A stretch of 64,000 nt of DNA from Takakia lepidozioides (taxonomy: Eukaryota > Streptophyta > Takakiopsida > Takakiales > Takakiaceae). Made by a program: the position numbers and the translations under genes. Position 1 is the stretch's first letter; the number at the start of each line of letters is the position of its first letter. Location: positions 16,926,001 to 16,990,000 of the forward strand of contig CM060733.1 of NCBI GenBank assembly GCA_030704615.1, given 5' to 3'. Below the pieces are notes generated by a model. That model saw only the letters and a program-made list of their open reading frames with translations. It was not told the DNA's origin and searched no databases. Positions 35,224 to 47,290 of the stretch are shown one piece after another.

Positions 35224-35680
35224 CTGACAGAAGATTCCATACGCCCTAGATGTGTGGCTTGTGCCCATGTGATCAAACATTTCGAAAAATTTTGCATTTT
35301 GCATGGCGTGACACTTTAGTTTCGCCTAAGTATCTCCAAAAAATATTCTGGGAATTTTTGGGTATATCCTCTTCTGCTCGCTCCCTAAGGCGTGAGCCTG
35401 CATGCTACCCCTCTCACACCATAAAACTGCTTTCCATAAAACTGCTTTCCATAGAGTAGTTTTGATGTTAGTTGCTATTCGAGAATTGCATATGAATAGA
35501 TTTAAGTGAAACCCAACTAGTCTTGGGAAAACTATTTTGACATTATTTCATAATATATTTGCACACATTGTTCTGTTCAACACAGAATAATTTCATCCAT
35601 TTGGGGTTCTTAGGCAACATTCAGTGTCGACTGGGAAATCTTTCAAGAGAGATTACATAATCTATATCTTCCTCTTAAAA

Positions 35681-35957
35681 AATGCAGAGTTTTGAAAGCA
35701 AAAATAAACTCATGTGGTGTTAAGCCTACCCAAATAATGTCCATCCACGCGAGGTAGGCAAAACTCCAAAAATGCAGAGTTTCGAAAACGAACGTAAAAC
35801 CACGTCGAGTTAAGCCCACCAACTAATGTCCGTCCATGCAAGGTTTCTCATGCGAAACTTAGGAATGCAAAGTTTCGAAAGCGAATGTAAAACAACGATA
35901 AGTTAAGCCACCCAAATAATGTCCGTCCATGTGGGGTTTCTCATGTGAAACTAAAAA
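35681..35957. repeat. Tandem repeat, about 90-bp unit, three copies
   Basis: Copies start at 35681, 35771 and 35864 with AATGCARAGTTT, each followed by GAAARC and then GTTAAGCC and AATGTCCRTCCA at fixed spacing; a fourth start is seen near 35953. The copies have drifted by substitutions and small indels. No ORF spans them. Confidence 0.8.
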
Positions 35958-37426
35958 TGCAATCACCACAGATATAAACAAAATTCTACAACCTCATGTA
36001 GGCAAAAATAAAGAAAATATAAAAAGCATTCGCTAACCCTGATTCTGGCCGTGCCTCTCTTCGTGATTACGTTATTGTATTCTAGCGGATAGTCTTTCGG
36101 GACTCGCCTCACCACCCTCTCTCACGCCTATAAATTAAGCGCATGGTATCGCTTGAGAAGAACGGTGTGAGCACAATCCTCGTTTATAAGGGTAGCATGT
36201 TTAAGATGTTTCTTATTTGGTGTGATTTGTGTCACATGAATAGTTAAAATAGTTTCGCAGTTTTTGTCGGGCGAGCACATTCTTGTTTCGCTGTGGCAAA
36301 TTCTTTGAGTATCTAGGGAATATATAGAATATGCGTTCATGCTCACATGCTACCCAACCTCCCTTAAAACTCGTTGGTTAAGCATAACTTAGTCATGGCT
36401 CATTAAAAAGAAAAAGGATGACACCTCCCGAAGGAAGCGTAAACATGACAACCACATGGCGCATACAATCAAGCTCTTCTCCATGGGTTTGGTGATTAGG
36501 GACAGGTTTTGGCCCGGTTTTGGTAATAGACTTCTCACAATTCTGGTCGCCCTAGTCGCACAGCCTATGGCCACAACAAAAATGAACTGTACATGTACCA
36601 TGATCACATTGCATACTATAGAATCCCTCTATAGACTCTGATACATGTCCATAAATATATAAGAAAGGATGAATTATGGATTTTAGTGGACCTTAAAAAT
36701 TAATATAAAATAAAAAGGTGGCCTTTTAGTCTCCCCACTGATGCTATGTTTAGCTTTTGCAGGATGCTTGTTAACATGCTTGTTTGTAGTTCCTACTTTA
36801 TGATTCTTGCAGTCCTATAGACTGCATATACCTTGTAGGAGAGAAGAATCGCCACGACCTATTATTTGCAACTGGAAAGGACCACACAACTTAACACTTT
36901 CAAAGCTCTAGCAGAGAAATTCTGTATTGGGCAGATTCATTTTCAACTATTGTTTGGAGTGTGGATCTGCAAATGCCTGAGTATGTTCTGTGCATGCTTG
37001 GATCACAATCTACTCAACTATTCTGCCATATCCCCCACATGATGTTGACAACTCCATCAGAATAAGAACATATTACACATTATAGAGAGTACCCCAAATC
37101 AACTAGAGAGTACAAACAAATTTCTCTACCATAAGAGAGGTCAGGAGCAGAATTGAGTCTCGATAAACAACTAACAACAGGCACAAGCTTCCCATCTCAG
37201 CTTATAAAGAAGAAGCACAAACACTTGCATGGATATGTTCACAGACCACCTCATACATGCTTATGAATGACAGCATCCAATAACCACACCTGCCTAAAAT
37301 GTGAAGCAGAATGCCCCTCGACTGACACTCAATATGCATTGGAATTTATCATGGGACCCATATACAAGGGTTATGGTGGACTGAATCAAACATGATAGAA
37401 GATCAATCGAAACCAATCTAAAACAC

Positions 37427-39296
37427 CTAACTGTCAAATCCTTCATCATCATCAGGAAGAGGCTGTGCAGCAGCTTCAAGCAGTTGTGCCTCATATCTGC
37501 CATACCGATAACCCATTGTCAAAATTGGCAAACAGATCTGAGAAAACACAACTAAATCATACCAAAAGCTATTGCGAAGGGAGGCGCAGGAATTTAACTG
37601 TGAGTTCCTTGGATCCATGGACAAACTGTACATGAACAAAACCCGAAGTTCAGTGAAACTTACTGTTGCTGCGCAATAATATCAATGTGAACTTCCGGGG
37701 GGGCTAGAGCAGGGGATTCCACAAAGTGCAAGTTCACATCCCTGTAGGGGAAGTGCAACAGCCAAGTCAGACAGTGTTCTTTTCAGTTGAGCACAAAACC
37801 CAGAGACCTATCAAGCAAGATCAAATATAAACAGTCATCACTAGATACAAGAATAACCAGCACTCTTGGAATGAAGACCTACCCGGCAAGCTTCCTGGCA
37901 AGGTACAGGAAGGGTTTCTCGAAGTTGTAGTTGCTTTTAGCAGAAATCTCGTAGTATTGCAGATTTTTCTTCCTATGAAATGTGACCTGTTTTGCCTTCA
38001 CCTGCCGATTTTTCACATCAACCTTGTTTCCACACAGCACGATTGGAATGTTCTCGCAGACCCTGCATACAGAGAGCAATGAGATCGACAGAAAAACTTG
38101 TTGAGTTTCTTAGCTTAATGGATTCAATCTCATCAAATTCAAGTTCAAGAATTCAAGTGACTACACACATCCTCACCTGCAAAGATCGCGATGCCATGTT
38201 GGAACATTTTTATAGGTAAGGCGAGCTGTCACATCAAACATGATAATGGCGCACTGTCCATGGATGCTGATGACAAACACAACAGAAGAAAAAAAGGTTA
38301 CATCACTGCAAAAGGAACTTGACGTAAGTTGGTACTCAACACCCAGTAAACAAAATAAATTGGAAAGTTCGGAGAATGTGTTTCTTACTAGTAACCATCA
38401 CGAAGGCCTCCAAACTTCTCCTGCCCAGCAGTATCCCAACAGTAGTACCGGATCCGCCCACAGTTCGTGAAAAAGTCGAGGGGGCGCACTTCCACACCAA
38501 TTGTGGCTGCAAACCATTACTAAACTGAATGAGAGGCCCTGACGAAAAGGTATCATGACGGTCTGTACTGAAAATTATCACCATGAAATCAATGTAAAGG
38601 AGGTTGCGGCCTCCACCTGCGACAAATTACACAAAAACTCCCCACAGTGAGGAAAAACTTACGTTCGTACTTCTTCTCGAATTCACCAGTTAAATGACGC
38701 TTCACAAGGGTCGTCTTCCCTGCACACACCCCAAAAAAGTCCTTTACTTGACGTGCATAAGTGCATGCTGCAATACTCTTCTCAGGAATAATAGTAGCTT
38801 AAGCTCCTGAACTCCTCTGCGGCCTTTGTACACGCACTCTAATTCAAGAATAGCATCTCTCCATGTCATGTAGGAGCATAGCATACCTGTGCCCCCATCA
38901 CCAACAATGACAAGCTTGAAGCTTGGACAGTTATCGGGAGTCCGCTGCCCTGGCAAAGCCTTCAAGACAGAAAACTCAGTTTAGCACAAACTATACAGGT
39001 CAACTCAACGCAGAAGAAAAGGCTAATCCTACAGTGTCGTGGACAAGGCACAAACTACAAATTATCTTTTATTCATGCTAACCAGCAGACCGACGTAGAC
39101 AAAGCACAAGCTTTCCAGAGATAGGCCATCGCTAATTACCCAAGAGCCCACCAGAGAACTCCCGAACAAAGAAAGCAAAATACCACCATATGCGACGGAT
39201 CACAACACCGAAAGCTCTCTGTTGCAGGGCATATCTAAAATTTTCTCGACAAGTAGCTAGAGAACTCTCCCAGCATTGATGAAGAGAAAATACCAT
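37427..39296 (-). CDS. RAN: Ran small GTPase, copy A (8 coding exons)
   Basis: Nuclear transport GTPase that switches importins and exportins between cargo states. Coding exons from 5' to 3': 39294-39296 (ATG alone, followed by GTATTT), 38887-38959, 38663-38719, 38389-38506, 38177-38266, 37883-38062, 37664-37741, 37427-37496. They join in frame with GT-AG borders to 222 residues, the normal Ran length. Visible are the P-loop GDGGTGKTT (split by intron 2), switch [18 protein letters not shown], the base-binding [14 protein letters not shown], and the acidic tail ([10 protein letters not shown]). The N-terminus [15 protein letters not shown] differs slightly from the usual plant form. Tyr replaces the Phe of copy B in the strand before CWDTAGQ. 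No defect is visible. Confidence 0.95.
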
Positions 39297-42114
39297 CACA
39301 ACGGATGATCACCCAGTCCAAAGAGATGGAGCTTGCGCTTGGAGACGACGCGAGATCCGAACCTTGAGCGTATGTGAGAAACGGAGTTGGGTGCAAGGAT
39401 GTGTTTGTGCAAACACTGAGAGTGGCTACTACTGCAGTCTTCCTCTTGTGACTTGCTCTATTTATATGACATGGATATTGCAACTATTGGAAATTATCTC
39501 AGCATTCCAACTCTTGTGGCATCTGCGGCCCTACCCTAATATTCAGACTAGGGACAACCCATTTACCAATTGTAAACTAGAAGATCTTACCAAGCGCAAA
39601 TGAACGATTCCCTTCCCCTCTCCCCCAATTCAAATGGTCACTCTCCGAGTTCACCAATTGAAGCGCACCTGAAGAGCAGCCGGACAAGTGACTCACTTTT
39701 ATATTCACTGAGGTGACTGCAGTGCCCAAAGTAAAAGGCTTGAAGTGGAAGTGGGCCCCCGACTGCTACGCAGCTGTGACAGAACAAGAAATAGTATTGA
39801 TGGATGACAAGTACCTACTTTTATCCATGGCAATGACCTTGAACACAGAAATCTGTTGCTAGAGACTCCTGCTACCGCTAACAATGCAGCTGGAAGGTGA
39901 AAGCACCGACTCGGAGAACCCACCTAGCCTTAGTATTGAAAACTTTCAACCCAAGCCTTTGAACATTCAACCCGTCTCAAACTCCAGCAAAGCTTGACAT
40001 GGCATGATCTGAAAGAGAGAGGCCCCACCATCGGCAAGATGTTCCTCCAGACTTCCATTGATTTGACCCCGCCCTGTCACTACGTCACACGCTATAACTG
40101 TTTGCCATCCAGAATTGAATAGTGTATCGCCACATGCAGCCCGCTTTCCGGACACTCAGCTCAACTGTACAAACTTCAGCATGTAATTGTGTCCACACTG
40201 CAGGTACTTTCACCACAGTGACATGGATGTAACAGAAAGCGTGAGCAGCAGGGTGCAGAGTGATCGGATAAGGGGCGGGTGCAGGTACCGAGGATCGGGG
40301 GGGGGGCCAGAGAAAGCGCGTGAAGCAGCTATCAAAGTCTGCGTAGAGGCAACGCGAGCCTGCCTGCCATCCATTGCGCTGTGTGTGCGATATTCTTGTC
40401 TGCTGATCACTCCCATGCGGCTAACTAGTCGTCCTTTGCCCTCCCGCGTTCATCTCACGCCACCCTTCTATACAAATACAAACAGCGCTGTGCCTACTTA
40501 GCTGAGGAGATGGTGATTAAGTAGGCAACACAACTGGAGAACCCTCCAACTTAGAGCACAGCCAGCTGTGAGGGTCGCTTTACATTAGGGTTCTCAATTG
40601 ACAGCCCAAATCAGCAATTGGTATCTCATTTTGGGTTGTCAAGACTGCCCAACATACGCTCAAAATTTAGTGTTTTTTTTTTTTCATTTTTCCGTAATCG
40701 CAGGCAGGGCCACATGTGAATTCTATCCAGTGCCCATGTGTCGAGAATAACGAGGTGGCAGGGCTAGAAAAGTTGCTACATTCCAGGTGGCACATTCTAA
40801 CTGGTCCACGTCTGCAAAAGTAGGCTCCTAATTCTCAACTACTGGTGCTTTTTGGCGAAATTTCGCCAGCAAAAAAAACACTACTTAGTCTCAAATCCAA
40901 CATGAATGAAAGCCGGAATGATCTCCGGCATGTGTGAAGTGCTGCACAAAAACTGTGTGAGAAGCCAAGTTGGAAGGTATGAGGTGCTACAGGAGGTGCT
41001 ACAGGAGGAGGAAGGTGAAGGCTAGTCAAGACGGGCGCTTTGAGGTGTGATTGGCAGTTCTGGGTCAGATTTGAGAACCCACAACTGGGGAACGTCAGGC
41101 TTTCGATGTATGCTGATTAGGATGACAACTAAGCTTGGGTTCTGAATGGGAAATCTGTGTTAAGGCTCCAGAGCCCAGATTGAAAGTCTCAAATGACTTA
41201 GCAATTGCAACCAGAGCCAAGTCGACAAACTTGAAGGGTAGCTTTCGGGCACTTCAATCTGGGTTCTCGTTTGGGCTGTAACTTAGGGTGAAACATCTAC
41301 TGAGACAATTTAGGAAGACCATTGATCATGCATCCACTATGATTCTAGGTATTATGCTTTTCAGAGTTCAACTGAATACAATGAATGTGTGTATAGAGAT
41401 TATAACCTGGTGGGATAGCATAATGTCAATTCAAGCAAAAACTGGGGAATTAGGCAACCGAAGTGAGAGTAAGTAGACAAGGTGGAGATAAGTTAGTATG
41501 ATCAAAGCCCAACTTCCCAACCATTCAATCCTTCAATCATACTCAAGTAGCAAAGAGATCGCAAGCTTTGATAAAGGTCAACCCTTTGCATCATAGGTAA
41601 GATTCACAAGCTTTAATAGCAGGTCAAACCTTTACATCACAGGTCAATAGCCAACTCAAAATGAGAACAAACTCGAGATCATGCTAATGTGCTTTAGGTA
41701 GGATAAGCAAACATATCCAACAATCTAAATTTAACAGTCATCAAAGGAGTCTACATCGGGATTAACAATGCACCTTTGGGTTCATATCCAATTTTGTATC
41801 ATCATGGCCTTGTGGATGAAACCAATTTTCGTGCATTGGAGCCATTTTCTTGTCTATGCAAGCAATTGGCTAGTTCATTGTTGGGTAGATAGGCTACTTC
41901 CTATCGTAGCTCACCACCCATCTCCCTAGCAACCATTACAGCTTTCTTGGGGCAATGCCAAGAAAACAGAAACTATCTGAACCCTTGAGATCTACCAACC
42001 AGTATGGATTGGAATCTATCAGGGGACCCATAAGGAGCATCTGGACTATGGTTCCCCTACATGGAGACTTATCAAACTTCGCAAAGAGCGGATGAAAACA
42101 ATCTAAAAACACCT
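39297..42114. other. Spacer between the two Ran genes
   Basis: Contains the 5' UTR and promoter of Ran copy A and downstream DNA of copy B. A perfect 16-bp palindrome (TGGCGAAATTTCGCCA) lies at 40853-40868. Segments near 40340-40460 resemble the region upstream of copy B near 44940-45010 (shared ACGCGAGCCTGCC and CTCACGCCAC/ATCACGCCAC strings). No other gene is seen. Confidence 0.4.
40853..40868. repeat. Perfect 16-bp palindrome
   Basis: TGGCGAAATTTCGCCA reads the same on both strands. The core resembles E2F-type sites (TTTSGCGC class) only loosely, so no factor is assigned. Confidence 0.8.
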
Positions 42115-44431
42115 CTAGCTGTCAAATGCATCCTCATCATCATCAGGCAGAGGTTGTGCAGCAGCAGCAGCTAGTTCCACCTCATACCTGCAATGACAAT
42201 CAAGCCACTGTCAATAAGGGCAACCAGCACATCATGACAAACACACTGAAAGCAACAGGAGTTGGAAATTGCGCATATGAGCAACCCCAAAGAGCAGTGA
42301 ATCTTACTGTTGCTGGGCAACAAGGTCAATATGAACTTCTGGTGGCAGTAGAGCAGGAGACTCCACAAAGTGCAGGTTCACATCCCTGTATAAAATACAA
42401 AGTGTAATCAGACAACTCTATCTCATGGAGGCATGACAGCCCCATTATCAGGAACAATTGCACACAGCAACTACATCTTCAAACAACAGCAAGGACCTGT
42501 ATTTCAGGACTAACATCCGAAACAAAAAACACTTTCACAACTTGCACGACTGTATGCAAATGGAAACCCTACCCAGCAAGCTTCCTGGCAAGGTAAAGGA
42601 AGGGCTTCTCAAAGTTGTAGTTGCTTTTGGCAGAAATCTCGTAGTACTGCAAATTCTTCTTCCTGTGGAAGGTGACCTGTTTTGCCTTCACCTGCCTATT
42701 CTTCACATCAACCTTATTTCCACACAGAACAATCGGAATGCTCTCACAGACCCTGCATGCCAAGATCCAGTCAGTTTGAAAGAATGGACCTGCCTTCAAT
42801 TCACGACTCAATGGATACAGTCTTGCCCTAACACAAAGCCACCCAGAATCCAACTGAAAACACAAAAACATTTTCACCTGCAAAGATCACGATGCCATGT
42901 GGGGACGTTTTTGTAGGTGAGGCGCGCAGTCACATCAAACATGATAATAGCGCACTGTCCATGGATGCTGATTCACAAACAACCAAGGCAGAAAAAGAAC
43001 AGTCATGTCACTAAAAAGAAATAGTTATGGAACAAAGGAACTCTGGCTCTGCAAGCTAAACCAATTGAAGGAAGATGATAGACTACATTACCAAGAAAGT
43101 GCATACATTGGTACACAAATACAACAGTCAACATAAGTTGAGAGCTTCTTACTAGTAACCATCCCGAAGACCTCCAAACTTCTCCTGTCCAGCAGTGTCC
43201 CAGCAATAGAACCGGATACGGCCACAGTTGGTGAAGAAATCAAGTGGTCGCACTTCCACACCGATGGTGGCTGAAGAACATTACAGTTAAGTGAGCCATC
43301 ATTTCAAGTTTGCTGACCACTGAAAGAAGAAGATTGTCCATACATGATACGCCCTAAGAAATCACATGCAGCACTGACAAGTATCGATTGGAGGAGGGAA
43401 ACTCACGTTCATACTTCTTCTCGAATTCACCAGTCAAATGACGCTTGACAAGCGTTGTCTTCCCTAAAGACGAGCAAACACATCGTTAATTTCGAAGGAT
43501 GCAATCCAACAATAGAAACTGAAGCTCCTAAAGTTCCCTGAGGCCTCCCTACACGCAGTCGGTTGCAAGAATTTGTCTCTGTATCGGTAACGAGAATATA
43601 GGATGAACGTAGTCTTAAGTACCTGTGCCTCCATCACCAACGATGACAAGCTTGAAGCTCGGGCAGTTATCGGGGACCTGCTGCCCTGGCAGAGCCTGCA
43701 AAACAGGAACCTTGAACTCAGTACTCTGACTAACCCCATAGATACATCGCAGGTGAAAGCAACACACCAATAATACAACGCAAAATCTGGCACAAGTGCC
43801 GTTAGAAGCTCTAGAAACCAATACAGCCACTCGAAGCCGTCTGCCAGCAGAACACCGAACGTCAGACCGTTCAAGCACCCGAAAAACAATAGAATAGTTA
43901 GAAGAAAATCAGCACGCTCCCAGTTGTTGAAGACTTCTTGCTGAGACATTGTAGTGTCGATTCAAAATACAGGACAAAGCTCAGACTCTGAAAGATGAGA
44001 GCTGTCCAATATTCAAGCTTCAAGCAAACAAAAGAGCCTCAAAAGGATGAGGATTACCAAACTCACACATCGACAGCCAAGCTAGAGCCAGTAGACAAAA
44101 GCATACTCTATTCCGCCATAGGTAATCGATAATTATCCACATCATGAACTACAGAAACACGTCTTCAAATCGAGCACTTCAGACAATGAAGAGAACCACG
44201 CCCCGCGGCTGATCACAAAGGCCAAAGCTCTCCGATACAGGTCTGCACTAAATTGACAACAGAAAACAACAAGAAAACATCCCCGAAATCGTTCAAAAGG
44301 CGGACAAAATCCAATGGCACGCTCACAATCACACAGCTCGAGAGCAGTCTGCTGTAGGTCACGATCAATCCTTCCGACACAGACAACCACAAAACTACCA
44401 TTACACAGCCTGGAAGAAAATGACATACCAT
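42115..44431 (-). CDS. RAN: Ran small GTPase, copy B (8 coding exons)
   Basis: Same exon plan as copy A. Coding exons from 5' to 3': 44429-44431 (ATG alone, followed by GTATGT), 43623-43695, 43407-43463, 43153-43270, 42878-42967, 42573-42752, 42307-42384, 42115-42187. The product is 223 residues. P-loop, switch II, NKVD and SAK motifs are intact; the tail reads [11 protein letters not shown]. It differs from copy A at a few residues (for example QQVPDN instead of QRTPDN, and Phe before YCWD). Same strand, same intron phases and about 2.8 kb between the genes show a tandem duplication. The coding parts are far more similar than the introns, as expected for strong purifying selection. Confidence 0.95.
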
Positions 44432-45171
44432 TGCAAATCGACAGCACAAGCGAGCGCTCCCTCAGCTTGCAAGAGTTGCAAGAGATGCAGAATGCGTGAG
44501 GTCCAAAGACGCAGGGGAGAACAGATCGAAGAAGGACTTGGGCCTGCGCGAGAGAAACACGAGCAAAAGAGCGAGAGACGAGGCAGAGCTCTGCACAACT
44601 ATTTGTACCCACCGTCCTATTCGCCAGCTTCCACGCAGCCGTTGGATCTCCTCCACCGAGATCTGTATGGGAGCCGTTCGATTACGGAGCATCGTAACGC
44701 GTGTATAAGCCCTAAAACCGTGTTGCTACGTGTTGTCCCATCAGCCGCCCGATCTAAGATCGACGCTCTGCATCTTGCCAATTTGAAAACCGAGGTCTGG
44801 AAGCCAGTCCGGCTTTCGGAGCTATCGAGTTTCTTTTCTTTTCTTTTCTTTTTATTTCGGCCCTTGAAAAGTTTTTTTAGAGGAAAAATATGATTTCAGG
44901 AAAATAAAATAAAACAGTAAGAGGTGACGGGCGCGTGGAAGTAACGCGAGCCTGCCCGCGCTGCGTTCGAATCACGCCACGTTTTTCCTTACCTGCCCAT
45001 GCTCACCTGGTCTGCTGCCCGGATTAATATTGTTTATTATCAGTAAAATCGTATTGTGAGAAAGCGCATGCAACGGACCATCCATGGATGAAGAAGCTTT
45101 TCATTCGAAAGACGTACTCTGTGAGAAGATACCCTTGTTTTGGCTGAGATAATTACTAATATAATTACTAT
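44432..45171. other. 5' region of Ran copy B and spacer
   Basis: Contains the 5' UTR and probable promoter of copy B, a (TTTTC)n run at about 44829-44855, and the block near 44940-45010 shared with copy A upstream DNA. No gene. Confidence 0.4.
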
Positions 45172-46555
45172 TAGGCCTGGGCCGCACCTGCCGGTTAGCT
45201 AACCGACGGCTAACCGGACAGTTAAGTGACCGGCCCGATAGTTAATTAAGGACCCGGCCGCACCTGCCATCTAGTTAACTGGGCACGTCGCGGTTAAGAA
45301 ACCGTGCTGCTGCCCGGTTTTCTTTCCTGCCCGCGCGAACCACTTTCTCTCCTCCCGTGTTCAGCCTCCACGGTCGTCCTTGCAATCATGTTTCTTCACT
45401 CGTACTTCTCTACTTGGTCACTGGCATGGACGCTTCTCCCTGCGCCGCACAACTGCATTCCAAAATGGTGTCTTTTTTTTTCCACATGAGTTGCGAAGCT
45501 TCCCCGCTCAGCAAAAAGGTAGTTTTCTCTTGGATCAAAGGCTGATACATGTGTTGTATGCTTCAGTTTCAAGTATGTGGCACAAGTAGACACCGAATGC
45601 CGTGAACATATGTAGGTCTTTAGCTGAGAGTGAGGGGTGGTTGGTTGTGTGGTACAGGCATATGTGCAACAGCTTGAATCAAGTCGCATCAAGTTGAATA
45701 AACTTGAGCAAGAAGTAGCTTAAGTTTAGGGGGTTGGATGTCATGGCAGTCGGCCTAGGCAGGTAAATGACGTTCACATCAAGAGGAGGTTGTGCGGACT
45801 CTCACTAACACGCTGGAAACTGGAAATGTACGTTTCTCCTTTACATTAATGAAGCTGTTGTGATAATCATAATGTGAATGCTTCTGCTTGAAGCTAATTT
45901 TATGGTCTGGCTTGTGGAATTTGAGGGGGCTTGACAAGGAGGGAGAATACTGAGTTGGGTAATGGAAAAATGCATGCAGTTACCACACTTACTGTTTTAT
46001 GGACTCCAAGTACTGGCATAACATCCAGTGCACCAGCAACTGCTCATCAACTTTTTAGGTAAGATGTCTCTCTTGCCCTCTGATTGTAGTAAGCGCAAGA
46101 GGTGATTAATCAGACAAATGATTTACTGTTCGCTGAATTATTGTTTTCACTTGTCTGAATCTGAATTACTGTTCTTGTATATACAAGCCCGCACAGCAGA
46201 TCCTTAGTTTTCCTAATCGGATCGGCCTCAGCTTGGTGCAAGGAACCATGTGCAACCCACACTTAGCCCATAATCTTACGTAGTAGGCGGTGTTTCCAGG
46301 GAATGGTGAATGAGCACACTAGCTTTTCATCAAACTTATAACCAGACATGCTTTACAACATTCTACGTCATGATAGTCACTGAATTCTAACCAGCTTCCA
46401 ACTATATTAATGTAGGTCAAGTTTGGTGAGTTCATAACCAGCCCTAAAGCCATCACCACTCCTTGTGGTGTCTGTGGTGTCTGTGGAAGACATGCTACAC
46501 TCTCTCCTACACTCTCCCTTGCAATCTTTGGATTAAAAAAATGAAACACACACTG

Positions 46556-46732
46556 CTTGCAAGAGCCTCTCCCCTCTGCATTCTATGCCGTCGCGAGCGC
46601 CTGGCCTGCAAGAACCTCTCCACCCTCCCCTCTACACTCTATGCCATCGCGAGCGCCTGCCCTGCAAGATCCTCTCTACTCTCCCCGCCATCGCGGGTGT
46701 CTAGCACCTGCAAAACCTCTCCGCCACTGCCC
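46556..46732. repeat. Tandem repeat, about 60-bp unit, three copies
   Basis: Each unit has GCAAGANCCTCTC, a CTC-rich part, and CTATGCCRTCGCGAGCGCCTG. The third copy is shorter and more diverged. It lies inside the inverted-repeat element. Confidence 0.8.
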
Positions 46733-46749
46733 GATTTTTAATTGTTGAC

Positions 46750-46788
46750 CGAGATTTAACACCTCCTCCATGGAGGTGTTAAATCTCG
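46750..46788. repeat. Perfect 17-bp inverted repeat with 5-base loop
   Basis: CGAGATTTAACACCTCC at 46750-46766 and its exact reverse complement at 46772-46788 surround TCCAT. It would form a strong hairpin. Confidence 0.95.
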
Positions 46789-46937
46789 CTCTCTCCCCGT
46801 TACATCGTTTAATAGTTGTTAATCGGCCGGTTATCTAACCGGCTTCTTAATCGGCGTATGCGGCCATCTCCCTGCCGCTAACGTCCATTACCTAACTTTG
46901 ATTGACGTACTAATTGGCAGGTGCGGCCAGGGCCTTA

Positions 46938-47020
46938 CACTATTAATATATTATAATATAATACTACTCTATAATATACTATTATACGGTATATTATACT
47001 ATTATCACTATTATATTATG
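46938..47020. repeat. TA-rich low-complexity stretch
   Basis: Nearly pure A/T with repeated TATTATA and ATACTATTATA strings. Confidence 0.85.
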
Positions 47021-47215
47021 GTTTGGATGGATACGTGCATTGTGATGCCAGCCAGGTGATCCTGGGCTCGAATCCTGCTACCATGTTGGGTGGTATTATA
47101 TTCTTCCCCTTCCCTGGGCTGAACGTTGTGCTTGGCGCTCATGAGGTTACTAGGAAAGAGGTCACATTTTAAGTGTCCTGATTTGTGAATTCCCTTTTAT
47201 TGAAAAAAAACATGC
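47021..47215 (+). mobile_element. Possible tRNA-derived SINE
   Basis: TGGTTTGGATGG at 47021 resembles an internal pol III A box and GGCTCGAATCC at 47065-47075 resembles a B box, about 44 bp apart. The T-stem around the B box pairs only in part, so this is not a functional tRNA. An unrelated body and an A-run (near 47203-47211) follow. Consistent with a tRNA-derived SINE, not proven. Confidence 0.35.
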
Positions 47216-47260
47216 AACTTTTGTATTACAAGGGGCAGTTGCTCCTTCCAGTGACAGAAT

Positions 47261-47290
47261 GTACTCATAAGACGTTGTTTGCTATAGCCT
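47261..47290 (-). mobile_element. LINE 3' tail fragment
   Basis: GTACTCATAAGACGTTGTTTGC is the reverse complement of the tail found at 4238-4317 and 19945-19980. Confidence 0.6.

Larger units (their letters stand above)
33856..37426. other. AT-rich intergenic; no supported gene
   Basis: Apart from the tandem repeats at 35176-35223 and 35681-35957, I see only short ORFs without signatures on either strand. Confidence 0.35.
45172..46937. mobile_element. Non-autonomous DNA transposon, about 1.77 kb, with terminal inverted repeats
   Basis: The left end (AGGCCTGGGCCGCACCTGCC from 45173) is the reverse complement, with one indel, of the right end (GGCAGGTGCGGCCAGGGCCTTAC to 46937). Inside both ends lie related palindromic motifs (CCGGTTAGCTAACCG near 45190; CCGGTTATCTAACCGG near 46827), as in subterminal transposase-binding repeats. 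ACTATT occurs next to both termini, but the exact target-site duplication is unclear. The TAGG/CCTTA ends recall hAT elements; this is a guess. No transposase is encoded. Internal tandem repeats lie at 46556-46732 and a hairpin at 46750-46788. Confidence 0.75.

Noticed and set aside
47035-47090. Functional tRNA gene
   Set aside because: Only a B box-like T-arm is convincing. The anticodon and acceptor stems do not pair.
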